Shown: positions 10,400 through 21,717, counted from the stretch's first letter. The stretch: 64,000 nt of DNA from Tritrichomonas musculus (GCA_039105265.1 JAPFFF010000003.1:4712001-4776000), one strand, 5' to 3'. Notes: generated from the sequence alone by a model not told the origin. Program-made: numbers and translations.

Positions 10400-10714
10400 G
10401 GCTAAATTTATTTCTAGTGGAAATCGCGCCCACTTTTTGAAAAGGATTGTGCAAATATATTCAGAAAATAAATTGAATTAAAAATAATTGTATAATTGAA
10501 TAAGATAATTCAAAAAGTTTGTTCTTTTATTAAAATTGAGTATTGATTCAAAAAATACTTTTTGAAGTTAAAACTTTATCTTATTATCTTTGTTAATTTA
10601 TCTAAGAAAATCTTGCTTGAGCTCCTTCTGCAGGGGAAGCTCACAGCGGCATTTGAGCTCCTTCTGCAGGGGAGCTCGAATGTATTATATTTCTCAGATA
10701 AATATTAATATCTT
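10400..10714. repeat. MULE left outer terminal inverted repeat
   Basis: It matches 15468-15782 in inverse with few differences. It contains the GC-rich hairpin-like piece GAGCTCCTTCTGCAGGGG, which is duplicated on this side (two copies about 42 bases apart at 10617-10675) but single on the right. Confidence 0.88.
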
Positions 10715-12138
10715 ATTCAAATCAGCCTTTTCAACCAACTATACGGAGCAAGCGCAACATATATATGCATTTCCATGAACAAATTAAACCATAAGCATCG
10801 TTTATTATTAACGTTTATCTTTGATTTTTTTTAGCATTCAAATCAACCTTTTCAACCAACTATACGGAGCAAACGCAACATATATGTGCATTTCCATGAA
10901 CAAATTAAACCATAAGCATCGTTTATTATTAACGTTTATCTTTGATTTTTTTAGCATTCAAATCAACCTTTTCAACCAACTATACGGAGCAAACGCAACA
11001 TATATGTGCATTTCCATGAGCAAATTAAACCATAAGCATCGTTTATTATTAACGTTTATCTTTGATTTTTTTTAGCATTCAAATCAACCATTTCAACCAA
11101 CTATACGGAGCAAACGCAACATATATGTGCATTTCCATGAGCAAATTAAACCATAAGCATCGTTTATTATTAACGTTTATCTTTGATTTTTTTTAGCATT
11201 CAAATCAACCTTTTCAACCAACTATACGGAGCAAACGCAACATATATGTGCATTTCCATGAGCAAACTAAACCATAAGCATCGTTTATTATTAACGTTTA
11301 TCTTTGATTTTTTTTAGCATTCAAATCAACCATTTCAACCAACTATACGGAGCAAACGCAACATATATGTGCATTTCCATGAGCAAATTAAACCATAAGC
11401 ATCGTTTATTATTAACGTTTATCTTTGATTTTTTTTAGCATTCAAATCAACCTTTTCAACCAACTATACGGAGCAAACGCAACATATATGTGCATTTCCA
11501 TGAACAAATTAAACCATAAGCATCGTTTATTATTAACGTTTATCTTTGATTTTTTTTAGCATTCAAATCAACCTTTTCAACCAACTATATGGAGCAAACG
11601 CAACATATATGTGCATTTCCATGAGCAAATTAAACCATAAGCATCGTTTATTATTAACGTTTATCTTTGATTTTTTTAGCATTCAAATCAACCTTTTCAA
11701 CCAACTATACGGAGCAAACGCAACATATATGTGCATTTCCATGAACAAATTAAACCATAAGCATCGTTTATTATTAACGTTTATCTTTGATTTTTTTTAG
11801 CATTCAAATCAACCTTTTCAACCAACTATATGGAGCAAACGCAACATATATGTGCATTTCCATGAGCAAACTAAACCATAAGCATCGTTTATTATTAACG
11901 TTTATCTTTGATTTTTTTAGCATTCAAATCAACCATTTCAACCAACTATACGGAGCAAACGCAACATATATGTGCATTTCCATGAACAAATTAAACCATA
12001 AGCATCGTTTATTATTAACGTTTATCTTTGATTTTTTTTAGCATTCAAATCAACCTTTTCAACCAACTATACGGAGCAAACGCAACATATATGTGCATTT
12101 CCATGAGCAAATTAAACCCTAAGCATCGTTTATTATCT
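10715..12138. repeat. Left 120-bp tandem array of the MULE, 12 copies
   Basis: Units of 120-121 bp, each with the landmark CAACTATACGGAGCAAACG and the stretch CATAAGCATCGTTTATTATT, repeat about every 120 bases from ~10715 to ~12138. Variation between units is only a few bases (for instance ACGG or ATGG, CCTTTT or CCATTT). The short frames that appear in this block are produced by the repeat itself and are not genes. Confidence 0.95.
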
Positions 12139-12173
12139 ATTATAATTAATAGATATTTTTGAATTACAATACC

Positions 12174-12390
12174 AAAACTTTTTTCTATGCTATTATTTAA
12201 AAAGTTGCAATTTCAAAACTTTTTTCTATGATATTAATTTAAAAGTTACAATTCCACGACTTTTTCTAAATAAGTATTTAAAAAGTTACAATTCCACGAC
12301 TTTTTCTAATTACGTATTCAAAAAGTTACAATTGCAGAACTTTTTTCTGGTTACTTATTCAAAAAGTTGCAATTCTAAAACTTTTTCTGT
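12174..12390. repeat. Left inner ~55-bp repeats of the MULE
   Basis: Four to five copies of a unit around AAAAAGTTACAATTCCACGA followed by CTTTTTCTA, with drifting sequence. They mirror the repeats at 14690-14905 on the other side of the transposase gene. Confidence 0.8.
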
Positions 12391-12440
12391 ATAACCGATT
12401 GTTGTGATTGAATCATTATACGTTTAGATTAATCATTATT

Positions 12441-14663
12441 ATGAACGACAGAACCCATAAAAGTGATACTTTTTACAGAGCCAAAGATCCAGAACTACTA
12501 AGGAAATTAGGTAAAAGAGAAACATCAAAAAATGTAATTGAAATAATTCCTTTCAATAACTCAGAATTTGAATTCACAACTTTCGTGACATTTGCAGCAC
12601 TAATTGAAAAAAATTACTTTTCTAGTTCAATGATTAGAAAAGATGATAAAACGTCTCATATCAAAGTTTTTCAAAAAAAATTTTTATTTTGTAATCCTCA
12701 AATGTACAATTACTCATTCCATATCACTTTTGGCATTAATTTTATGCTTATAAAAGTATATGTTAAATATCATATGAATGACTTTAATTATATTGAAAAA
12801 AATGGAGAATTATGCATAGTTCTCGGAGATCCAACTTTATATGGTATTACAGCTGATCAAATTGATCATTTCCATTTAAGAAACGATATTAGAGAAAATT
12901 CTCTTATATATCAAGTGGCCAAATATTTTGTTTCGGGGTGGCACCAGTGCCCTGAGTGTGTTCTTGTTTACTTCAGAAAATGTTTGCCAAAAGCTCAAGC
13001 GAATAGTCAGATTTCAAAGACAACCGTACTTGATATTTTAAAGAATTGTCCAGGCAATATTAAAATTTTTTATCAAATGACCAAAGACCATAAAGAAGAA
13101 GTTAGATACATGTCAATAGTCTTTCCATGGTCATTAGAAGTATTGGAGAAATCACATTATATCGAGTTGGATGCTTCATTTTACGCTATGAAGCCATATA
13201 AGTATTGCATTACACAGGCAATTTATTTCAATGAATCTCTGCCAATAACCATCTCAATTGCGCCTTCAGAAGAGATTGCACTGTATCAAAATGTTATCGA
13301 TCACTTAAATCAATATTCCAATTATTCCATTAACTGGAATGACAAAATAGTTTTATCAGACATTGGAAATTCAATTGAATCTGTATGCAAAAGAAACCAT
13401 ATAACACAATTTCTATGTCATCGTCATATACTGGAACATTTTGGAAGTTCCTGTGTATTATCCTTTTTTGTTAACAGATTATTAAAATGTAACAGCTATG
13501 TCGAGTATGTTCAAATTTCAGGTGAAGTTAATAATGAGTTAGAAGAGTATATAAACGAGAAGAAAAAGATGAAAATCAAAGATGATAAGTTTGATCTGAA
13601 AGTAGAAGATCTTCAAGAAATGCTCAAAGGCGAAAAAGGAGATCCAAAAAGTCATTTTTTTATCAATAAATGGGCGAAATGGATAAGACGCCAATATCAC
13701 GTCAGCACTTGCTCAAATCATATAGAAGCTATGCATGGTGTTATTAATAGATCATTAGGTTTAAATTTCTCTTTTAAATCAAAACTTAAAAATTTGATTG
13801 AAACAATTAAGAATCAATTTGAAAACTATAAAGTAAGACATGGCAAATCAATAAGAAGAAAAATAAAAGCAAACATTAGTTTAATATTAAACAAGTTGAA
13901 AACTCCAAGTTATGATATAATGGATTTTTGTGTAGAAGAATGTTCATGCGAAGAAGAATTCTATAATTGCATGTTATATGGAAGTGCAATTAAATGTCAG
14001 CATCAATTATTACTTCCCGCAAAACATGCTATTCTATCAATGATAGAAATGATCAAAGAACATGTAAAAGAAGATGAAATAAATATAAATCATTTGATTA
14101 TTTCTATTTTAAGTCAAAAAAGAATCGTTAATCAAATACAAAACAACATCGTTCCAAATGTTGTCACATTATTTTTCCCCTATTCTAATCAATACGATTG
14201 GATGTCTGACTCAATTTTAACAGATTTTGTAATAGCAATACAAAACTGTTTCAAATACACAATTCCAGATATGATGCAAATTCAAGACACTTCTCCAACA
14301 AATAAAATTGATGTATACCATTTCACTGATTATGTAAATATTATTCCTTCAAATATTGACGATTTTATTCACATTTCTTTTACAGGATTTGATAAAGCAG
14401 AAGAGGAAATATGGGTTAAAAAAAGCCTGTCAGAAACCGAAAAATTAACTAAAAAAATAATGTTTGAGACATTATATGAAATATTATACGTTTATCCAGA
14501 CTTAAGAAGATCAACTGCTGCATATGCTATATGTTTTGACCAATATTTAAAATATTTGAGCTTTACTGATAAATCAGAAATTCTAAAATGGATACCTAAA
14601 TTTAAAGTTGCATGCTGGAAGAATGCTGATGAAATTATGAAAAAACATAAGTTTTTTAAGTAA
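12441..14663 (+). CDS. MULE transposase
   Basis: The frame is open a little further upstream, but the first in-frame ATG is at 12441; the product is 740 residues. The MULE catalytic triad is visible: D244 in YIELDASF, D307 in VLSDIGNS followed by a CHRH motif, and E429 in IEAMHGVINR. The N-terminal ~200 residues, including a cysteine pair in WHQCPECV, are likely the DNA-binding part. Another Cys-rich stretch (CVEECSCEEEFYNCM) follows the catalytic region. The gene sits alone between mirrored repeats within its own transposon and has no visible defect. The enzyme would cut and re-insert the element with 8-bp target duplications. Family assignment to MULE is firm; the subfamily was not determined. 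Confidence 0.92.
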   Translation: MNDRTHKSDTFYRAKDPELLRKLGKRETSKNVIEIIPFNNSEFEFTTFVTFAALIEKNYFSSSMIRKDDKTSHIKVFQKKFLFCNPQMYNYSFHITFGINFMLIKVYVKYHMNDFNYIEKNGELCIVLGDPTLYGITADQIDHFHLRNDIRENSLIYQVAKYFVSGWHQCPECVLVYFRKCLPKAQANSQISKTTVLDILKNCPGNIKIFYQMTKDHKEEVRYMSIVFPWSLEVLEKSHYIELDASFYAMKPYKYCITQAIYFNESLPITISIAPSEEIALYQNVIDHLNQYSNYSINWNDKIVLSDIGNSIESVCKRNHITQFLCHRHILEHFGSSCVLSFFVNRLLKCNSYVEYVQISGEVNNELEEYINEKKKMKIKDDKFDLKVEDLQEMLKGEKGDPKSHFFINKWAKWIRRQYHVSTCSNHIEAMHGVINRSLGLNFSFKSKLKNLIETIKNQFENYKVRHGKSIRRKIKANISLILNKLKTPSYDIMDFCVEECSCEEEFYNCMLYGSAIKCQHQLLLPAKHAILSMIEMIKEHVKEDEININHLIISILSQKRIVNQIQNNIVPNVVTLFFPYSNQYDWMSDSILTDFVIAIQNCFKYTIPDMMQIQDTSPTNKIDVYHFTDYVNIIPSNIDDFIHISFTGFDKAEEEIWVKKSLSETEKLTKKIMFETLYEILYVYPDLRRSTAAYAICFDQYLKYLSFTDKSEILKWIPKFKVACWKNADEIMKKHKFFK

Positions 14664-14689
14664 ATTATTTTGATTTAATCATTTTATCT

Positions 14690-14905
14690 ACTCAGAAAAA
14701 GTTTTAGAATTATAACTTTTTGAATGATACCATAGAAAAAGTTTTGGAATTGCAACTTTTTGAATTATAGCATAGAAAAAGTTTGAGAATTGTAACTTTT
14801 TAAATAGTAACATAGAAAAAAGTTTTGGAATTGCAACTTTTTGAATTATAGCGTAGAAAAAAGTTTGAGAATTGTAACTTTTTAAATAGTAATATTGAAA
14901 AAAAA
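14690..14905. repeat. Right inner ~55-bp repeats of the MULE
   Basis: Four copies of AGAAAAAGTTTTGGAATTGC followed by AACTTTTTGAATTATAG, in inverted orientation relative to 12174-12390. Confidence 0.8.
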
Positions 14906-15090
14906 AAATGTCTAATAAAAAAGTTACCAAGATAAACACCTTATAATTATATTGTCTTTTATAGTAACATAGATAAGATTTGTAATTGCACAACTTTTAT
15001 TATCATTTAATATATTAAATAAATAAAAAAAAAAGTATTAATTGAAAAAACATGAAAAAATTACAAAAATAAAATGTTTTATTGTAATTA

Positions 15091-15500
15091 TTATATGTTG
15101 CGTTTGCTCCGTATAGTTGGTTGAAAAGGTTGATTTGAATGCTAAAAAAAATCAAAGATAAACGTTAATAATAAACGATGCTTATGGTTTAATTTGCTCA
15201 TGGAAATGCACATATATGTTGCGTTTGCTCCGTATAGTTGGTTGAAATGGTTGATTTGAATGCTAAAAAAAATCAAAGATAAACGTTAATAATAAACGAT
15301 GCTTATGGTTTAATTTGCTCATGGAAATGCACATATATGTTGCGTTTGCTCCGTATAGTTGGTTGAAATGGTTGATTTGAATGCTAAAAAAAATCAAAGA
15401 TAAACGTTAATAATAAACGATGCTTATGGTTTAATTTGCTCATGGAAATGCATATATATGTTGCGTTTGCTCCGTATAGTTGGTTGAAAAGGCTGATTTG
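15091..15500. repeat. Right 120-bp tandem array of the MULE, ~3.5-4 copies, inverted
   Basis: The same 120-bp unit as on the left in inverse orientation (landmark CGTTTGCTCCGTATAGTTGG at four positions). The copy number differs threefold from the left array. Confidence 0.95.
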
Positions 15501-15782
15501 AATAAGATATTAATATTTATCTGAGAAATATAATACATTCGAGCTCCCCTGCAGAAGGAGCTCAAGCAAGATTTTCTTAGATAAATTAACAAAGATAATA
15601 AGATAAAGTTTTAACTTCAAAAAGTATTTTTTGAATCAATACTCAATTTTAATAAAAGAACAAACTTTTTGAATTATCTTATTCAATTATACAATTATTT
15701 TTAATTCAATTTATTTTCTGAATATATTTGTACAATCCTTTTCAAAAAGTGGGCGCGATTTCCACTAGAAATAAATTTAGCC
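15468..15782. repeat. MULE right outer terminal inverted repeat
   Basis: Inverse of 10400-10714. The outermost array unit on each side shares the same private variants, so the repeat homology extends into the arrays. Confidence 0.88.
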
Positions 15783-16060
15783 AATGATAAACTTCGTAAA
15801 TTTAATGATGGATTAGCAAAATTTTCTGCTAAAACTATGTTTTTAACTTCATCATTGATTTTTATCTTAGGACCTGTTTTAAGTGGTAAAACCATTTCAT
15901 TTGAATCAAGCAACTTTTTCACTGCTGAAATTGTTTTAGGTGAACATCCGAGAGTTGCTTGTATAGTATCATATGTGTATCCTGCTTGGAGCATTATTTT
16001 TATTTTAAGTCGGATGGATGTTTCTTGAAGTACCATTCGCATGATTTCGGGGCGAATCAT
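15783..16060 (-). pseudogene. Tc1-type transposase, N-terminal DNA-binding part
   Basis: It starts at the ATG at 16060. The sequence reads as a helix-turn-helix domain of the Tc1/IS630 type (RLKIKIMLQAGYTYDTIQAT, then CSPKTISAVKKLL, then the basic linker KTGPKIKI). It runs into the MULE after about 92 codons, at NLRSLS. The reading frame resumes in register at 10399 on the far side of the MULE. The distance from the ATG to the right terminal repeat of the element is about 165 bases, a normal 5' leader for this family. Confidence 0.85.
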
Positions 16061-16735
16061 TTTAAAAAATGATTATTTTTTATCAACCTTTTTTATATCA
16101 CATATCAACTTTTTAAAAGAAAAAAAAAACGAATAAACATATCATATCAACAAATATATATATGTAACGTATATGAAGGCGAATTTTTATCATATCACCT
16201 CACTTCCTTAATATTGGACACACTTTATAACTCAATAAATCAAGAAAAAAAATGGGTGGGGTAACTATAAAAAAATAAAATCCTTTTATATTTTAAATAT
16301 AATATGTATATTTAAAATAAAAGAAAACAATTCGATATTTTAAAAATCAGTTCCACCAATGCATCTATAAAATAATATCTTTTTTTTAATAAAATAATTG
16401 AATTTTTTGAGAATTTTTACTGAATTTGATTTTCAAGCACCTTTATTAATTTTTTATGAGTATCAGAAAAATAATCCTATTTTTTAAAAGCATTATTTAC
16501 CAGAAAAGAAAATATAAAGTAAATAATATTTTTTAAGTTATAATTATAATATTAAGTGTAAATTATTAATTTTAATATATTACCATTACTTTTAAATAGT
16601 TTATATATTCAGAAAATGATAAGATATAAAATATCTTTTACCTGGAATTGTTATATAAAAAAATAAAATAGTATGCGAACTATTAAATAATGCAATTAAT
16701 AATTTTCATTTCAATTCAACACTCATAATTCACAA

Positions 16736-16995
16736 AATATTCGGTTTTCCATTGAAAAAAGTGGAAGTTATACCAAGAGGAAGTGATAATAAATATTTTT
16801 TATATGATATTATTAAAGAAACAAATTCCAAGTTCAAATCAAGTTCTAAAGCAACTACCTGGAACTCAACCAAAACAATTCGGAACGTATCAAATTCATA
16901 AAAAGCGGTCACAAACTCCACGACGACGACAAGTACTGACACAGCCACAAGCGCAGTCACAACTACAAATGCTGCAACTGCCTGATAAACAATAA
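16736..16995 (+). other. GC-richer, coding-like stretch of unknown origin
   Basis: Base composition rises sharply here within very AT-rich DNA. The plus strand can be read as a Thr/Ser-rich or Gln-rich peptide in two frames (for example RSQTPRRRQVLTQPQAQS). No complete gene with ATG and stop fits. It could be a captured and decayed host exon inside the outer element. Confidence 0.3.
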
Positions 16996-17642
16996 TCCTT
17001 TAATCCCCGAAAAAGACAAGAAACATCAAACTCCTAGGCATAAATTCCATAACTACATTAATAAATAGCTTAATTAATTACATTTAATAATTAATGTTTG
17101 TATTATTATTACAATATATTATTCGATTAAATTATTAAAATGTTTTGAGAACTTTTCTAATATCTAATTTTAACCTCTCAAAGTGTCAGAAAAAATATTA
17201 TTCAAAAATTCAATTATTTGAGAATAATTGAAATAGCACTCAAAATTGATAAAAGGCATTAATATTTTTCAAATTCAATAGCAAATATTTAGTATATCCA
17301 TAATATTATATCATATATATTTTTATAATAGATTTAAAAATATATATTTCATAAGATATTTGGATGTCAACTTTTTGTTATAAAAACTGCCAATCAATTT
17401 CGGCGCATTTTTCCGATGCATTCGTGGAACCGATTTTAGGTATTAGTATATATATTGTTAAGCATATAATAAACAAACAAATATAATGATTTGGATCCCA
17501 AACAATTATTATTGACATAAAAACAAATCATTTTTTCACTTTTTTTTTTTCATAAAAATAGATTTTTTATAAATGAATCATGTTATTGAAAAAATATAAT
17601 ATTTAATAAAGAATACAAAACTTATAATATTTTGGTTTAGAT

Positions 17643-20600
17643 AGAGGTGAGACCGCGAAATTTTATATGAACTTTTTTGATAGAAATAATCATTTTTTCT
17701 TATTTTAATTTTAAAATTCATTTATAAAACCCAGTTATTAATATTTTTAAAATATTAAATTTATGAAACAATTATATTTTTTGTAGATTATTGCATAATT
17801 TCAAATGCTAATATTTCACCAAAGGATTATTCATTAAAGCTATAAACATGATATATCATTTCAATATTAGTAAAACTTTGCTTTTAATAAAAATATTAAA
17901 GTAGAAATCTGTTTCTTACCAAAAATAGCAAAAAAAAAAAAAAAGATTTAATTATAGATTTTTTCACCCATTCAAAGATACGAGGGATAACTATAGTTCA
18001 TTTATAAGTTCATGTCGTCTTTATTAAAATATATAAAAATTTCAAAAAAATTTTTTACAAATTCAGCTAGGATTGCGTTTTAATATTTGGCGGGCATTTA
18101 AGACGTTAAAAATGTAAAGTTTGCAAAAAAATACGTTATTTACCCATCTCATTTTTCATAAAAACTTATATCAAATGGATTTAGAGACTCGGAATCAATT
18201 ATTGGACACAACTTGTCGGATGCTTTTGGCCTTTTTTGATACCGAAATCAAAATTAATGATGATAAAACTCAAGAAACTCAAGAAATACAAGAATCATTG
18301 GAAAACTCAGATATATTTTTCGACGAAAAAGAGATCCAACCAGAAGATTCTCCAATTAATATTGGAGAAAAATCAATAAATCCTGAAAAATCTCAAAATT
18401 ATGAATATTCAGCCGATCAAAAAGTAATTGACCATTTTAAAACTTTAATTGAAAACAAATTTTATTCATTAAATAATTGCAAAACGCAATCTTTGATTAA
18501 GTACATCAAACGAAACGGGGAATCTCATTTAGCCGAATTTTTTTATTTATTTTTGAGATTATTAACAAATCAACATAAAGATAAGATAATAAGAGCAGCC
18601 TTAATCCTTCGTGATTTTTTATGCAACCGCCAGTCTTTATTATCTTTATTTAATGCGCTTGTTTTGATTAATCACGATTGCAAAATATCTAATGATATCA
18701 TTGAAAACATAATTGTTGTATTACAAATATTACATTCTTTTCAATGTTTAAATTTCAATGATTTAAATATCGCAATTACTAATTTGTCAAATTCAAAAAC
18801 ATTAAGTTTTAATTTTCAAGACGAAACACTTAAATATATTGAAAACGATATTTTTCCTTTACCGAAAGAAAAAAATATTAAAAAAGAACGTCAAATACAA
18901 CTTCTTCAAAATGAAAATAATGATCTTAAAGATAACATTAGTTTACTAAAAAAAGAAATCATTTCTTTAAGAGAAAAAGTCGATTTACAAAAAGATAAAA
19001 CCACTGATCAAGATAAATCAAAAAGAGTTAATAATGGCATTTTTGACGAAATGATAAAAGTATCAAAAATAACTCCTAATAATAGAAAATATTCAGAAAA
19101 ATATTATGGAATCATGACATCAGCATTTCTTGTTGGTGAATCATGTTATAATATATTGCAAAAATATTTACCAATTCCTCATGAATCTAAAATCAGAGAA
19201 AAAATGTATCCAATAATAAGAGAATATATCAATGATCTTTTGAATAAAGATAATTGTGATAACATAATAAAATCCTTAAAAATGGTGTAACCTGATAATG
19301 ATCCTTTATTTGTAACTCTTGCAATCGATGCCGCAAAATTTAAAAGTATATCTGGTATAGAAATCAAAAAAAATTTTACAAAGATATCTGAATTAGCAGA
19401 CGATGACACTTTTTTAAATAGCATTATTGATGATAAAGTTTATAAAAATATTTTTGTATTCCACATACAACCAGTTAACAAGAAAATCAAGCCTTTTCCA
19501 GTTCATGTGCATTTTTCTGAATCAGGTGCAGCGAATGATGAAATAAAAGAAACATTTGAAATTATTAGAAAAAAATTATTGAAATATAATATAGTTGTAA
19601 AATTTTGTGCCTCAGACGGTGATCATTTTTATGACCATTTTCATGATTTATTCTTTCAGAAAATTTTGAAGATGATAAAACAAAAACAATCGTTTTTAGA
19701 AATCATAGATTTTATTTCAAAAAACTTTTTGTCAAATGATACAGTAATACCAATTTCTGACTTTTTACACTCAATCAAACTTTTACGATCATATTTTTTA
19801 GAAGAAAAAGTTCATCTTGATATTCGGTCCAACATTTCAATCAAACCAACAGAAATGGATAAATACAATTTAGGTCATGTGTTAAGTGATGTGAGCAGCA
19901 TTGGTCGTATGAAGGATGCATACCCTTTAGAACTTTTCTCCACAGACACGATACTTAAATCTATTGATTTTAATGACTTTCAGATTTTATTCTTTATTTT
20001 ACCATTCAATCTGATGATTGAAAGCTTGAAAAACCCTAATTTATCGTTTTCGTTTCGTATTTTTTTACTTGATATTTCATATCAATTTTTAATATTTCAT
20101 CTGTTTCAAAAAAATTTTCAAAAAAATTCTATTCACTCGAGAATAGGAATTGAAAGGTTAATTAATACTACAATTGGCCTTGGTGTAGCGTTAAAAGTAT
20201 TTAGTTATATAAAATTGGGTCAAATATCTTCTCATCCATTAGAGAACCTGTTTGGCATGATTAGGCTTGCTTGTAAAAACAATCACACGTGGAAAAACAT
20301 TTTATATTCATTAGGAAGGGCTTTTTATTTTAAACGTTTAATTGATAATAATTATATTGATATAAAGCGACGGGAAAGAGTTAGTATTGCTGGAGTTGCT
20401 GTTTCAAACGAGCAAAATGATGGTGATATTTCATCGTACACACCATTTCAATTGTTTTTGATGGTTTGGTCAAATATGAAAGAGGATAAATCAGAAATAA
20501 AAAGTGTTAAAATATCACCATTTAACATTTGGTTTAAATCATTTAAAAAAATTCAATGGAATGAAAAAATTTATCGACCTTCTAAATTATCAGGAAGTGC

Positions 20601-21520
20601 AATTGCATCGAGATATAAAAATGATGATGAAAATGATGCTGTTATTATTTCAAAGCAAAGAAAAGAGCAAGCAAAAAACAAAAAGAAAAACAAAAAAGCA
20701 CAAAAAAACAGAAATAAAACAAGAAATAATTTAGATGAATTTGAAAAAAAGGCATTAGATTGCACAAACATTTATGATTTTATGAATTTGTTGTATGACA
20801 ATTCAATTAAAGATTATTCAACAAAATTAGAAAATCAAATTATTAAATATGAAAAAAAAAAAGCTCAAAAAAAGAATGAAGAATAAAATTCTAAATATTT
20901 ATTTATCAATTATCTAAATATTAATATTCAAAAATTCTTTTTTTTTTATATAGAATTAATCTTATTGATCAATATGATTTTTTTCATTCTCAATAAAATC
21001 TATTTATTGAATAAAATAACAGTAATACAAAACAATAAATAGGAATGATTAATGCTAAAAACCCTTTTTTAGGGAATTTTTCATATCTGATATTACAAGT
21101 GAAACAATGGAATGCTTAAATAATTAGAAAAAGAACTCTTTATAATAACTTAAATAGAATATATCTTCAAATGATACTAGACTTATAAAAGATTATTGAT
21201 TTTACTAAATGATATCAAGCTTTCATTCTGAATTTTATTTATTTTAACTCATTATGAATTTTTATATTGATATGAAATAGATTATAATATAATAATTTAA
21301 ATAAATAAAATAAAGGGCATGTTTGCAAATATTTTCTTTATATTTTCTAAAAAATTTGAATTTAAGCAAATAAACCATTCAATTATTTATTTTGCTTTTA
21401 TAGCTTAATTTTCAAAAAAAAGTCTGGATATATATATATAAATCATATTTAAAAAATGTTTTTTTATATTGTATTTTAATATATAAAGAAATTATTATTT
21501 TTTTGCGCGGCTTCACCTCT
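17643..21520 (+). mobile_element. hAT-like DNA transposon nested in the 16252-21709 element
   Basis: Termini AGAGGTGAGACCGCG (left) and AGAGGTGAAGCCGCG (right, minus strand) form ~15-bp imperfect inverted repeats, flanked by the exact 8-bp duplication GTTTAGAT (17635-17642 and 21521-21528). The duplication fits the hAT target consensus nTnnnnAn, and A/G at the second and third positions of the repeat is also usual for hAT. The element is 3,878 bp and carries one transposase gene broken by a single stop. Confidence 0.82.
18175..20886 (+). pseudogene. hAT-like DDE transposase with one in-frame stop
   Basis: The first ATG is at 18175 (MDLETRNQLLD). The frame stays in register to the TAA at 20884-20886, 904 codons, except for one TAA at 19288-19290 after residue 371. 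Residues ~232-280 form a coiled coil (NENNDLKDNISLLKKEI). Candidate catalytic residues are D385 in LAIDAAKF, D481 in ASDGDHF and E690 in HPLENLFGMIR, with ~210 residues between the last two, as expected for the insertion domain of hAT and P-type enzymes. The C-terminus is very Lys-rich. The stop could be a true inactivating mutation; two separate proteins are unlikely because the second piece has no ATG until residue 445. The superfamily call rests on the target duplication and termini more than on the protein. Confidence 0.75.
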
Positions 21521-21717
21521 GTTTAGATAAAATCTTTAAATTATGATTCTACATCATAATATCTGTTTATTAATGATACAAAAAAAATTCAAGATTTATT
21601 TGATTTATTCGGTTTTTTCTCATTATATTTAAAATATCTCTAATATTTAAAAAGATATTTTAAAAATATGTTTTTGTCAAAAATACGTTATTTAAGTTAC
21701 CCCACCCATGAAAAAAA

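Larger units (their letters stand above)
10400..15782 (+). mobile_element. Complete MULE (Mutator-like) transposon inserted in the Tc1 transposase gene
   Basis: The element is 5,383 bp. It begins GGCTAAATTTATTTCTAG and ends with the exact inverse, flanked by 8-bp duplications. The arms are layered symmetrically: an outer unique repeat of ~315 bp, then a ~120-bp tandem array in inverted orientation on the two sides (12 copies left, 4 right), then shorter ~55-bp repeats. A 740-codon uninterrupted transposase gene lies in the centre. The near-identity of the arms and the intact gene suggest a recent, possibly active copy. Confidence 0.92.
6183..16225 (-). mobile_element. Tc1/mariner element carrying two later insertions
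   Basis: The left end AAGTGTGTCCAGAATTAG and the right end, which reads the same on the minus strand with two changes, form ~31-bp terminal inverted repeats. Each is flanked by the dinucleotide TA (6181-6182 and 16226-16227), the target duplication of this superfamily. The transposase gene runs leftward: its N-terminal part is at 15783-16060 and the rest at 9449-10399, separated by a 5.4-kb MULE. An 819-bp MITE (6951-7769) is a second insertion. Without both insertions about 3.8 kb remain, long for a mariner, so further undetected insertions in the AT-rich 7.8-9.4 kb stretch are possible. A broken SANT/Myb-like frame lies near the left end. Confidence 0.75.
16252..21709. mobile_element. 5.46-kb element with 8-bp target duplication, host of a nested hAT-like element
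   Basis: Both ends carry the inverted repeat ATGGGTGGGGTAACT, and the element is flanked by the 8-bp direct repeat GAAAAAAA (16244-16251 and 21710-21717). Removing the inner element leaves about 1.57 kb without a recognisable transposase, so it is best seen as a non-autonomous element into which the hAT-like element jumped. The flanking repeat is low in complexity, but the terminal repeats meet it exactly on both sides. It lies only 18 bp beyond the end of the Tc1/mariner element. Confidence 0.8.

Noticed and set aside
10590-12041. Several identical ~84-residue frames (FSIQINLFNQLYGANATYMC...) in the left MULE arm
   Set aside because: They are read-throughs of the 120-bp tandem repeat, start at arbitrary units and repeat the unit translation twice each; not genes.
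10600-15560. The repeated 120-bp units as a CRISPR-like array
   Set aside because: The units are contiguous without unique spacers, exist in mirrored orientation, and belong to a eukaryotic transposon.
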